Shown here: one piece after another, positions 52,501 through 61,900 of the stretch | Layout: the number at the start of each line of letters is the position of its first letter | How positions within the stretch are numbered: the first letter of the stretch is position 1 | DNA from: Monoglobus pectinilyticus | GTDB lineage: Bacteria; Bacillota; Clostridia; Monoglobales; Monoglobaceae | Length of the DNA: 64,000 nt | Direction: 5' to 3' | Assembly (NCBI RefSeq): GCF_002874775.1 | Contig: NZ_CP020991.1 | Coordinates: 1,245,225 to 1,309,224 of the forward strand | Position numbers and translations under genes: made by a program | Notes under the pieces: model-generated | Databases searched by the model: none | The model's input: only the letters and a program-made list of their open reading frames with translations | What the model was told of the DNA's origin: nothing

Positions 52501-52949
52501 ATATTAAAAACGTTTACCCCGGTTATGCTGCTGATGTGCGGGTCAATAATTCCGTTTGTAATATCAGAGTTCAGAACCGTCTCCTGCACTGTTTTGTCAA
52601 TTTGGTTTCCTTTTGGGAAATAACTGCCGTCTTCAGTATACATACTTATATTTTCTTCTACATGGCCGTAGTTATTAATAATTGTTTCTATTTCATTTGT
52701 TTGGCTTAGGGAATATTTTTTTATATCTTTAGAGAGTACACTCATTGACTCATAATCGTTTTTGAGTTGGATCCGAAGAGTGTTGCAGCCTTGCTGAGTG
52801 TTTTCCATAATAGCTGTAATAGATTCTTCCCATAATTGATCTTGAACTCCCCGTATAAAAAGAAGTGTAAGGGAAACTAAAACAATACCTATAAGAATTG
52901 CGGCGAAAGCAATTTTCTTTTTAATATTGCCTGAAATGTTACGTTTCAT
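49593..52949 (-). CDS. Hybrid sensor histidine kinase, membrane-bound, two receiver domains
   Basis: This 1118-residue protein is anchored by helices near residues 10-28 and 285-308 that flank an extracellular Cache-like sensor. PAS domains follow (about 325-440 and a second to 590). A HisKA box with the phospho-acceptor His in SNMSHDIRTPMNAILGM and a HATPase with GIGMSPDFIEKLFQPF and GTGLGMAITKNI come next. Two receivers then have phospho-acceptor Asp in IVDWKMPDMDG and LMDIQMPKMDG. No output domain is present. The ATG at 52949 is chosen eight bases after GGGG; it overlaps the solute-binding gene, implying coupled translation. Confidence 0.92.
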   Translation of the reverse strand: MKRNISGNIKKKIAFAAILIGIVLVSLTLLFIRGVQDQLWEESITAIMENTQQGCNTLRIQLKNDYESMSVLSKDIKKYSLSQTNEIETIINNYGHVEENISMYTEDGSYFPKGNQIDKTVQETVLNSDITNGIIDPHISSITGVNVFNIFIRTTMNDGTKAYLVKEYEIENIVESFSLSFYNDAGFSYVINTKGDVLIRPPHPNSNKTVKNLFDMLPTGKNDANNIKQFAQSLENNDTGWAIFTYQNEKTVFCFTPLQLESDWFLISIIPKDVVDAQTNDILIRSMLLIGCILLGIILLALFYFHHANKTNKKITNQTNYIGHLYNALPEGVALITVNQPFKLIQLNQEGLRLLHYPDGSLNDAPKGKELKDFIYHEDADRIIKDFTNVSLNSQRNTFEHRIVRTDGSFFWASVIVEKTISENGEPVLIAAFHDITKEKLAEEAAEREKLQERITLVKAISNAYPVIISINLSKDTLNFIYMKEGLMIGLGKQKTYTELYNQIVSTIHTDSIEEFKERFAPETLTAALGKEKNEIFIECKQILSDKKYHWISTQIIYVDNPYSKDKLAILISRRIDEQRYEEEQRRQALQSALDSAKSASEAKSQFLSNMSHDIRTPMNAILGMTAIATTHIDDRERVLDCLKKIGLSSNHLLSLINDVLDMSKIESGKLSLRNEPFNFAELVADSIELVRSQAIANQLKLNVRFDVMKNENVIGDPLRIRQVYINILSNAVKYTKPGGTVSIEVKQRKSIHKGYQNYIFVCSDTGIGMSPDFIEKLFQPFERSNDSSADKINGTGLGMAITKNIIDLMNGDIQVESTLGKGSVFTVTFPLQLQDAPKDEIPHEWKGIRCLIIDDDIQSCKDAAELLEEIGLRAEYTTEGKTAVETVIREKDTSDPFRLVIVDWKMPDMDGIETTRQLRQKIGSEIPVIILTAYDWSEIEHEAKKSGVTSFISKPFYRSKLCYLLNELSGDNTSEESNNILDITNLSDKHVLLVEDNEINREIARTIINEMGIQTDEAKDGEEAVKIVSESEIGYYDLILMDIQMPKMDGYSATKAIRLLDRADASGIPIIAMTANAFEEDIWAARRAGMNGHLSKPVNIEKLKSTLINVLNGNSAD

Positions 52950-54222
52950 TAGGAGCACCCCTTTCCGAACCGGCTTGTTCGTCTATCCATTGCATTGTGG
53001 ATTCAAAAGACTCGCCTGAAAGCAATTTTTTAGTTGCGTCGGCTGTTAAATCCCAAATCGGCAAATCAAGCATAGAGTCTGTTCCTATTACTGTTCTTGA
53101 TGATTGATAACAAGAAACAAGCGGTTGAATTTCTTTAACAGCAGATGGAGAACCGTTTTTAAGCGGACTGAACGATGATTGCTGGTCAGCGAACTTTTGT
53201 ATGTTCTCATCTCGGGTAAAATATTCAACAAATTTTATTGCCTCGTCAAGATTTGCGGTTTCTGAGTTTATACTAAGCCTAGTATCAGCATTAATGACTT
53301 CTAAGGAACCGTCGTCCAATGCGGGATAGGGAACAACCTGAAATTCAAAGTCGGGAGACATTTCAGCAACGCGTCCTGCTGCCCAAGCTCCTGTCAGCAT
53401 AAACGGCGTGTTTCCTTTTACAAACTCCGTCAAATCATCTGAAGTTTTTTTAGTGTTAAGGGTTTTAGCGGCGTCAATATAGCCCTTGTCAATGAATTCA
53501 TTGACAAGAGAGAACCCGGATCCTAAGTAATCACTTAGAACTTTATCACCGGAACTTAAACTCTCAAAGATTTCTTGCTGGTTTTTGTTTTGATAAGCTG
53601 AGTAGAACCCTTTTCCTATAGCTAGGGTCTTTAATGAAATATCATTGTTGGCTATTATCGGCGTTGTTCCTTGCTCTAAAAAGTAATCGCATACTGTTCT
53701 CCATTCTCCTAAATTTTCGGGGACTTTTTGTTTATGTTTTTTCAGCAAGTCGGTGTTGCAATATAATCCAAAAACAGAAACAGTAGTAGGAACCCAGTAT
53801 ATACTGCCGTTGTCGTTCATCTGACTGAGCATACTGTCAGTATAGTTTGGGATTGTGCTGAGACCGGATAAGTCAGTCACTTTGCCCCGGGATTTAAGCT
53901 CAAGAAGAATGTCATGATTCACCATAAAAACATCGTCAGCTTTTCCTGTTTGAATACGCTTTTCCAATGCTTCATAGTATTCGTTTCCTTTAAGACTTTC
54001 ATAAGAAACTCTGATTTCAGGATTTTCTTTCATAAAGTTTGATATTATTTCTTCTATAACTCTAACATTCTCTGTCTCGTATTTATTGCCGAAAAAAGTT
54101 ATTGTTGTTGTATCGGGATTATTTTGATAACTCACAACCTTACTTTTTTCTGTGCACCCTGAGAGAAGAAAAATAGATGTCAAAATTATAATGAGCTGAA
54201 AAAACACTATTTTTCTAAACAT
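52939..54222 (-). CDS. Extracellular solute-binding lipoprotein (sugar-type family 1)
   Basis: This 427-residue protein has a lipoprotein signal ending in LLSGC (lipid-bearing Cys23) and the fold of ABC sugar-binding proteins: ITFFGNKYETENVRVIEEII, then VPTTVSVFGLYCNTDLLKK, PFMLTGAWAAGRVAEM and INSETANLDEAIKFVEYFTR. No permease or ATPase gene is nearby. Its stop codon overlaps the start of hybrid kinase 1, so it probably presents a ligand to that kinase's extracellular domain rather than serving uptake. GGAGG precedes the ATG. Confidence 0.88.
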   Translation of the reverse strand: MFRKIVFFQLIIILTSIFLLSGCTEKSKVVSYQNNPDTTTITFFGNKYETENVRVIEEIISNFMKENPEIRVSYESLKGNEYYEALEKRIQTGKADDVFMVNHDILLELKSRGKVTDLSGLSTIPNYTDSMLSQMNDNGSIYWVPTTVSVFGLYCNTDLLKKHKQKVPENLGEWRTVCDYFLEQGTTPIIANNDISLKTLAIGKGFYSAYQNKNQQEIFESLSSGDKVLSDYLGSGFSLVNEFIDKGYIDAAKTLNTKKTSDDLTEFVKGNTPFMLTGAWAAGRVAEMSPDFEFQVVPYPALDDGSLEVINADTRLSINSETANLDEAIKFVEYFTRDENIQKFADQQSSFSPLKNGSPSAVKEIQPLVSCYQSSRTVIGTDSMLDLPIWDLTADATKKLLSGESFESTMQWIDEQAGSERGAPNET

Positions 54223-54246
54223 ATAGAATATCCTCCAATTATTTTT

Positions 54247-57200
54247 TTAGCCGTCCTTGTTGTTTTTTAATAATCTATTTAAAGTGTTCAGCAGTATGCT
54301 TACGTCAACAGGTTTAGATATATGGGCGTTCATTCCGGAGTCTAATGCAGACTGTATGTCCTCAGCAAAGGCGTTTGCGGTCATTGCGATAATCGGTATA
54401 GTTTTAGACTCTGGGTTTCCGATGTTCCTTATGGCGCGGGTTGCCTCATATCCATTCATTTTTGGCATTTGGATATCCATTATGATGGCGTCATAAGTTC
54501 CGGGAGCCGCGGAGGAAAATGCAGAAACCGCCTTTTCTCCGTTCTCTTCAACGGTATATTCAGCGCCGTATAAATCTAGCAGGCCGCAGAGTATTTCTGC
54601 GTTTATGTCATTATCTTCGGCGATTAAGAAACGCCGTCCTAAAAATAGGTTTTTGTCTTTTGGTATCGAATCTTCAGTATTGTTTTTGGAGATTGTTTTT
54701 TCTATGTTATTGTTTATTTTATATTCGAGTTCAACTTTGAAGGTGCTGCCGATATCAGGTTTGCTGTCTACAGAGATTTTTCCGTTCATTAGTTCAACAA
54801 GCCCTTTAGTAATACTAAGACCGAGACCGGTGCCTTCAATCTTGGCGGCTGAACTGTCACGCGCAAACGGATCAAAAATATGCTTTAAAAACTCCTCAGA
54901 CATTCCGACGCCGGTATCAGAGACCGTAAAACAAAAACGAACATTATTTGTCTTTAATGCCGGGATTTCTTCAACTGTAAAATCAATTTTTCCTCCGAAC
55001 GGGTTAAACTTTACGGCGTTGTTTAAAATGTTAATAAGTATTTGGTTAATACGCAGAGAATCGCCCAAAAAATAATTATGTTTGATTTCTTTTAGCTTGT
55101 AATTAAATTTAAGCCCGGCTTCCTTCGCCTGAGGTTCGATAATGACGGCTATTTGGTTTATTAAATCAGGAAGATATACCGGAACTATGTTCATGGCTAT
55201 CTTTGAACGTTCAATTTTACTCATATCTAAGATATCATTTACCAAACTTAATAGATGTTTTGAGGAAACAGATATTTTTTTAAGACAGTCTAATACTTTT
55301 TCACGGTTGTCAAGATGAACTTCAGCTAAAGTGGTCATTCCGATAATTGCATTCATAGGGGTGCGTATATCATGGCTCATTGTGGATAGAAAGTCACTTT
55401 TTGCTTTATTTGCTTCTTCAGCAAGCTCGAGAGCTCTTTCTAAGGTTTCTTTAGTGTGCCTTTCGGCGGCGAGCATATCTGTCACATCCGCCCTTACCAT
55501 ACAGATTGTTCGGTGGTTTTCATCGCCCCAAAGCACGTTGATTTGTTTGTATCTGAGACCGTCTTCTGTCTTCTGCGGATACACAAAGTCATAACCGGAC
55601 GGCTTTTTTGAAAGATTTTTAATCATCGATGAGATTGTAAACCGCATTTTTAATTCGGCTTTTTCTTTTTCAGTATCCTGTTGGTTTGCAAAAATATTTA
55701 ATTTTTTATCGTAATCATCTATAATGTACGGAGTCAGATTTTCAAGCACGATTTGACGTGTATACAGCGTTAAGCGTGAATCATCAATGTTAAAAAGACA
55801 CGCCAGGTCAAAGGTATATGCTATCATATTGAGAAGGCCTTGCTGTTCCCTGACAGAGTCAGTAATATCTGAACACACCAGGCTGACACGGTCAAGCCTT
55901 AAATCTATAGCTGAAACAGTCATGTTTTTACTCCGGATGTCTCCTTTTTCGTCTGAAATAGCATAGGCAAATGTATATGAACCTTCTTTTTTTAATCTTT
56001 GGCGTATCTCATCCGGTTCAAGTAATTTTGAATACTGAGCTTTGTCTTTGGGTACTATAGCTGTGCTGACCATATCAAGAACCCTTTGTGAATGACGGCC
56101 ATACTTTGGCGGCGCACAATGGGCGTTCTTATTGCATGAAAGGACAGTGAAAGAATCGTTTGAAAGATTTAAATCAATGACATAGTCATAGCTGGTGATT
56201 GAAAGCTGATGAAGTATGCGGTCGGATATTGTCTGTTCAGTAATGTCAGTCACTGTCAGTATTCCGGTAATATCTCCGCTGTCCGGCGCCTCAATCATAT
56301 TTACTTTAAACTGTACGTAACGTCCTTTTTCTTCTTTCGGCAGCTTCACAAAGCATTTTAATATCTTTTCAGTATCATGGTTTAAATAAGCCTCTAAAGA
56401 CGGTTTGTTTAAATAAGTATCAAGAAACTGCTGATGTTCGTTTTCATCTGTTACCAAACCGGCTATGCCGGAAAAGAATTCATTGCGTACATAGCCGAAA
56501 GTCTTTAAGAGATCTGAATCCGTATAATCAATAATTTCAAGTATTTTATTTTTCGTTATGTTGCAGTGTCCCAAAATCAGGGTGTCAGGCCCGGGTGCCT
56601 GATAGTGCTGCAGCAGTATATTTTCGTACTGTTGTCTGAGCTGATCCTTTTCTTCCACGGATTTGCTTATATCAGTATGAACCGTATATAATCTTTTGAC
56701 TCCATCCGAAGAATGTATTAATGAAATAGTGCTCTTTACCCAAATATAACCGCCGTCTTTTAGTTTTAGCCGGCCTGTCAGTTCACAGTGACTGTTTCCG
56801 CTGTTTATTGAATCCAGAACTTTATTTTTTATATTGTCTGAATCATCGGAATGAAAGCTTGCAAATATATCGTTTTTATATACGTTCTCCACTTCCTCGA
56901 CTGTCATATGACACATGGAGGCAAATCCTTCGGATATATATTCAGGGATTAAGCTGTTGTCAGATTCATACCGTATTACGGTTATTCCGCCCGGCAGATT
57001 TTCTACAACGCTTTGAAAATACATAGACAGCCGTTCTTTTTCAAATTTGATTTTAGTTTCTTCCGTAACGTCACGCACATATTTTACATATGCGGATATA
57101 CCGTTCCAGTCGGTTTCATGAAACCGAGTGCTGTAAAACTTGTCTGTTCCGTCAACTAACATATCATGTTCCGAGTTGTCAGGTTTGTGACTTTTCAGAG

Positions 57201-58890
57201 TGCAAAATTCACATGGAGCGCTTTTGCCGAAAAGCGCCTTATAACATTTTTCCCCTATAGTAATATTATCTTTGAGAAAAAGATTTTTCGATTCATTTGT
57301 GTAAAATAATTCATAGGTATCTTTGCTGATAACATATATACCGTCGGCGGTTTCATTTGCAATACTTTGGAACAGTCTGGTTTCAGAAGACATGCCGGTA
57401 ATAACCGCATAAAATCTTGAAGAGTCGGAAAGCGGTCCCATACGGCGCCCGTTTAGGTGAATCCATACCAGGGAACCGTCTTTGTGGTGTACCCTATACG
57501 ATATATCTAAAACCCTTCCGCTTTTTAACGCTGATACAGCTTCATCCGAAACACGTTTTTTATCGGCTTCATATATTACTTCTAATGCGTTGTTTTTAGT
57601 TATTTCTTCTAGTTCTTTACGGGTATGCCCGGATAAAGCCACTATGCCGTCAGAAAAAAATATTGGAATAAATTGTCCGTCTTCAATACGGTAACTGGCA
57701 ATTCCGCCGGGGATAGAGTTAACGAGATGGTCTAGCTCAAGCTGCGTTTCTTTCAGATTTGATATATTATGAAATACGCAGTGTATCAGCGGACAGCCGT
57801 CCTCTTCACCAATTTGTTTCGCCTGAACATGTACCCAAACTATATGTCCGTCACGGTGCTGTTTTCGAAAGTCGAATTCGGTAACGGTGTGATTCTTTAT
57901 AGCTTCCTGTATATTTGATACCACCATTTCGGTGTCTTCATAATAAGTCATTTTGGCAGCGTCTTCTTTGATGAGTTCGTGGTATTCTTCGACTGTGTAG
58001 CCTGAAAGTTCCGGTACGCCGTCTGAGAAATAGATAGTTTCAAAAATATCGGATACTTTATAAATTGCCACTCCACCGGGGATTGCATTAATAATATCCT
58101 GCATTTTATCTTTGGCTGCAGTCAATTCTTGTTCAAGAAGTACCCGTTTATTAACGTCAGAATAAACGCCGTACAAAAATTTAGTATTGTCGGCTTGTGT
58201 TTCAACTGATCCATCAAGGCGTATCCAGCGATATTCATTTTTATTATCATTCCAGACGCGGTATATATATTGTACGAGTCCGCCCTTTAAAATAGCGTCT
58301 TGAATTTTAGATTGTAATACAGGAAGGTCGTCGGGGTGAACACCAAGAAAGCTGGTATCATTCTCAATTTCTTTTATATGTTCCTTCGAGTAACCCATGA
58401 TTCCATAGAAAGCGGGATTATGAAACAGCGGCGATATTTTGCCGTTTTCAAATTTATATACGCATAATCCGCATGGAATACAGCTGAAAGTAGTCTGTAG
58501 TTCTTCTTTGACAGCCTTAGATTTGTTCTCTTCCTTTTTTCTCTCAGTAATATCTGTTATGTATTCGATATGGGCTTCTCTGCCGTCCCAATCAATAATT
58601 TTACCGCTAAGCTGATATATGCTCGAATCAATAGGTAGTTGGAATTCACGAACCAAAAATTTATCCCGGCTCATTTTGGACGTCTGACAGAATGAGCAGG
58701 GCTGAGTGAAACCGGCAGCCTCATAGCAGGTTCGTTCCTGACCGGTTGAGTTGCTCGCGAGAATGTCTCTGGCCTTTTCGTTTATGTACAGCAGTTCATA
58801 ATTATCAATGGCCGACACATATATTGCTGTCGGAGAGTTATTAAGTATTGTAATTATTTGTTCTATAGCCGGAGAATTTTTATCGGACAC
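54247..58890 (-). CDS. Giant soluble multi-PAS hybrid histidine kinase
   Basis: This 1547-residue cytoplasmic kinase has no membrane helix. About eight PAS-type sensor units fill residues 1-1100. The first and fifth carry a cysteine motif (CYEAAGFTQPCSFC; CYKALFGKSAPCEFC) that could bind metal or sense redox. HisKA has STMSHDIRTPMNAIIGM, the HATPase GVGMSEEFLKHIFDPF and GTGLGLSITKGL, and a single C-terminal receiver has IIMDIQMPKMNGYEA. The frame opens with a GTG at 58899 that overlaps GGAGG; a second GTG at 58890, eight bases downstream, is taken. The lipoprotein gene follows after 24 bases. Confidence 0.9.
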   Translation of the reverse strand: MSDKNSPAIEQIITILNNSPTAIYVSAIDNYELLYINEKARDILASNSTGQERTCYEAAGFTQPCSFCQTSKMSRDKFLVREFQLPIDSSIYQLSGKIIDWDGREAHIEYITDITERKKEENKSKAVKEELQTTFSCIPCGLCVYKFENGKISPLFHNPAFYGIMGYSKEHIKEIENDTSFLGVHPDDLPVLQSKIQDAILKGGLVQYIYRVWNDNKNEYRWIRLDGSVETQADNTKFLYGVYSDVNKRVLLEQELTAAKDKMQDIINAIPGGVAIYKVSDIFETIYFSDGVPELSGYTVEEYHELIKEDAAKMTYYEDTEMVVSNIQEAIKNHTVTEFDFRKQHRDGHIVWVHVQAKQIGEEDGCPLIHCVFHNISNLKETQLELDHLVNSIPGGIASYRIEDGQFIPIFFSDGIVALSGHTRKELEEITKNNALEVIYEADKKRVSDEAVSALKSGRVLDISYRVHHKDGSLVWIHLNGRRMGPLSDSSRFYAVITGMSSETRLFQSIANETADGIYVISKDTYELFYTNESKNLFLKDNITIGEKCYKALFGKSAPCEFCTLKSHKPDNSEHDMLVDGTDKFYSTRFHETDWNGISAYVKYVRDVTEETKIKFEKERLSMYFQSVVENLPGGITVIRYESDNSLIPEYISEGFASMCHMTVEEVENVYKNDIFASFHSDDSDNIKNKVLDSINSGNSHCELTGRLKLKDGGYIWVKSTISLIHSSDGVKRLYTVHTDISKSVEEKDQLRQQYENILLQHYQAPGPDTLILGHCNITKNKILEIIDYTDSDLLKTFGYVRNEFFSGIAGLVTDENEHQQFLDTYLNKPSLEAYLNHDTEKILKCFVKLPKEEKGRYVQFKVNMIEAPDSGDITGILTVTDITEQTISDRILHQLSITSYDYVIDLNLSNDSFTVLSCNKNAHCAPPKYGRHSQRVLDMVSTAIVPKDKAQYSKLLEPDEIRQRLKKEGSYTFAYAISDEKGDIRSKNMTVSAIDLRLDRVSLVCSDITDSVREQQGLLNMIAYTFDLACLFNIDDSRLTLYTRQIVLENLTPYIIDDYDKKLNIFANQQDTEKEKAELKMRFTISSMIKNLSKKPSGYDFVYPQKTEDGLRYKQINVLWGDENHRTICMVRADVTDMLAAERHTKETLERALELAEEANKAKSDFLSTMSHDIRTPMNAIIGMTTLAEVHLDNREKVLDCLKKISVSSKHLLSLVNDILDMSKIERSKIAMNIVPVYLPDLINQIAVIIEPQAKEAGLKFNYKLKEIKHNYFLGDSLRINQILINILNNAVKFNPFGGKIDFTVEEIPALKTNNVRFCFTVSDTGVGMSEEFLKHIFDPFARDSSAAKIEGTGLGLSITKGLVELMNGKISVDSKPDIGSTFKVELEYKINNNIEKTISKNNTEDSIPKDKNLFLGRRFLIAEDNDINAEILCGLLDLYGAEYTVEENGEKAVSAFSSAAPGTYDAIIMDIQMPKMNGYEATRAIRNIGNPESKTIPIIAMTANAFAEDIQSALDSGMNAHISKPVDVSILLNTLNRLLKNNKDG

Positions 58891-58989
58891 AATATTCACC
58901 TCCTTGTATTTAATGTCGTAAAAATTGTAAAACAGTTTTATATTTCATATTTTAAAATTATTACAGATCCAGTTTATAGTACGTTAATA

Positions 58990-61900
58990 TTATTTATCCT
59001 GTTCAAAAATAAAATCATAAAGCGTTTGATATAATTTGTCGGGTTCAATTGGTTTTGCTAAATGTGCATTCATACCGGCAGCTTTGCTTTTTTCGATATC
59101 ATCGTCAAAAGCATTGGCGGTCATGGCTATTATCGGAATAGTTTTGGCGTCGCCGTTGCTTAAGTGGCGTATATTGCTGGCGGCGGTGAGACCGTCCATT
59201 ATTGGCATGCGTATATCCATTAAGATTGCGTCATAATATCCGTTTTGAGATTTATTAAATATTTCTATAGCGCGCAGACCGTTTTCGGCGGTGTCGACAG
59301 AAAATCCTTTGGATTTAAGCAGCATAACAGCTACTTCAGTGTTTATCATATTATCTTCAACCAGTAAAATATGTTTTCCTGAAAAATCGTATTCCAAGGT
59401 TTTCGCCTGCTGTGATTTCTCTTCCTTTTCACCCATAGCTTTAGAAAAAGCAGAAATAAGAGACGATTTAAACATAGGCTTGCTCATAAGCATATTTACT
59501 CCGGCTAACTTTGCTTCATGCTCTATTGAAGCCCAGTCATAGGCGGTCATAATAATAATTGTAACGTCAGGGCCGACAATTTCTCTTATCTGCCGTGCAG
59601 TTTCGATACCGTTCAATTCCGGCATTTTCCAATCTATCAGTATCATGTCGAAATATTTTTTGTTATTGTAAAGCTCTTTCACTCGTTCAATAGCCTTTAT
59701 GCCGCTGTCCACCCATTCGGCTTTAACTCCCATTTCTTTGAGGGTAACGACAGCGCTTTCACACACCGTCACATCATCATCTACAACCAGCGTCTTTAGA
59801 TGCGAAAAGTTATATGTTATTTTCTTATGTTTATGATGAAGCAATTCCTCATCGCTGATACCCAATTTTACGTCAATTGTAAATTCTGTTCCTATATCTT
59901 TTATAGAGCGAACGGTTATGTTTCCGTCCATCATATCAACAATATTTTTAGAAATTGCCAATCCCAAACCGGTTCCGCCGTAAAGTGAGGTTGTTCCGGT
60001 ATATTCCTGTGAAAACGGTTCGAATATATGAGGAATAAACTTATCGCTCATTCCTATACCGGTGTCATTTACAATAAATCTCAGAACTGCGTCGTTTTTT
60101 AATTTTCTGTGAACTGAAGCAGAAAAAGAAACCTTACCGTTCTCGCTTGTAAACTTTATAGCGTTGCTGAGAATATTTATTAATACCTGTTGAAGTTTCA
60201 TAGCGTCGCCGATGTAATAGTCGTCCAGTATTGGATCAACTATACACTCGTATTCAACATTTTTGGCCGCTGCTTGAGAGTAGCATATCGAATTGATGCC
60301 GTTTAAGAATTCTTCTATAGGTATCTTCTCAGATTTTAAAAGCATTTTACCGCTTTCGATTCTGCTCATGTCAAGAATATCGTTTATAAGCGAGAGCAGA
60401 AAACGTGACGAGATACCAATTTTAGAAATACAGTCTGCCACCTGTTCATCGTTTCCGATAGCCTGTGCCGCAATAGTGCTCATACCTATTATTGCATTCA
60501 TGGGTGTACGGATTTCATGACTCATCCTGGATAGAAAATCAGTTTTGGCGGCGTTCGCCTGTTCTGCAGCAACCAGAGCTGAGGCGAGTTCCTCCTTTTG
60601 ATGTTTTTCTTTCTCCACAATATCTGTTACATCGGTGCGCGCCATACAAACCCGGCCCAGTTCCTTATTGATATAAAACACTTCCAGCCTTTTGGTTTGG
60701 AGCTTGCCATAAATGTTTTTCATTTCTATTATAAATGAATATGTTTTATTTGTTTTAAGTTGTTCTTTTATATAATCGAAATCAAGTTTTGTAAGGTATT
60801 CATTCGTAGATTTCTCATCCATAAATTTATCTGCTATGTTTCTGATTTCCTCTTGAAACTTACCGCTGGGAGGCAAAGTGTTTCCATCTTCTTTATTGAA
60901 TGAAAGGAGTTTGTATTGGTTTTTATTTATGTCTATTTCTGTTATAATATCATAATCTATTTCTGCTATCATCCTGAGCAGTTGTTCCTGAAGCTTTTGC
61001 TCAGTAACGTCCAAAGTATAAAAAAATGCAATTATATTATCATTTTCGGGATTAACGCAGAAGCGAAAGCTTGTAGTTGACCAAAAAACTGAGTTATCAT
61101 TTCCTTGACTGAGAAAGTCAAAATGATAGTTGCTTTTACCTAACGCAAAATTTTGAAGAACAGTTTCTCTGTTTAACGAAGTAAGAATTTTTTCTCCATA
61201 CTCGGAGTCAACAGCGGACTTTGACAAATTCTCTATAATTTTATCGTAGGTATCTCCGACTTTGGCATGAACTAAGTTGAGTGTTGATGTATAGCTTTCC
61301 AAGATATTTTGGGTAACATTCAGACGCCCTTGAATTATACGGTCAGAGGGAGATTGTTCCGCAAAGTGTTTTAACTCGTTCTCATATAACTCCTTAACAC
61401 GCTCCTGAAGACGTTTCTTTTCGGTTATATCTACAAAAACGCAATAGAAACAACTATCTTCATTTTCTTCTTTAAATAACTGAGCCTTAACAGATATCCA
61501 TTTTACTGTTCCGCCCTTACATATAACTCGGTTTTCTTTGTCTATGGTGTTCCCGTTTCTAAGTTGTATACTGAGTTCATCAATAATTTTTTTCATGTCG
61601 TCAGGGTGCAGAATTGAAGCCATACAATTGCCCATTTCTAAAAACTCTTCCCTGGTATATCCTAAAAAGTCATATAATCCGTCATTTGCATCTATAATGG
61701 AGAGTTTCGAGTCAAACCGGCAGCGGAAGACGGCGCCCGGAATATTGTTATATATGTGCAGAATTTCATCTTGTGTTTTCTTTTGAGCGGTTATGTCTAT
61801 ACATACTGATATTATGCCGGGCTTTCCGCTCTCGGTAATAATAGTGCGGCTTAAATCGTGAACCCATATATATGAGCCGTCTTTTTTCTTCATGCGATAT

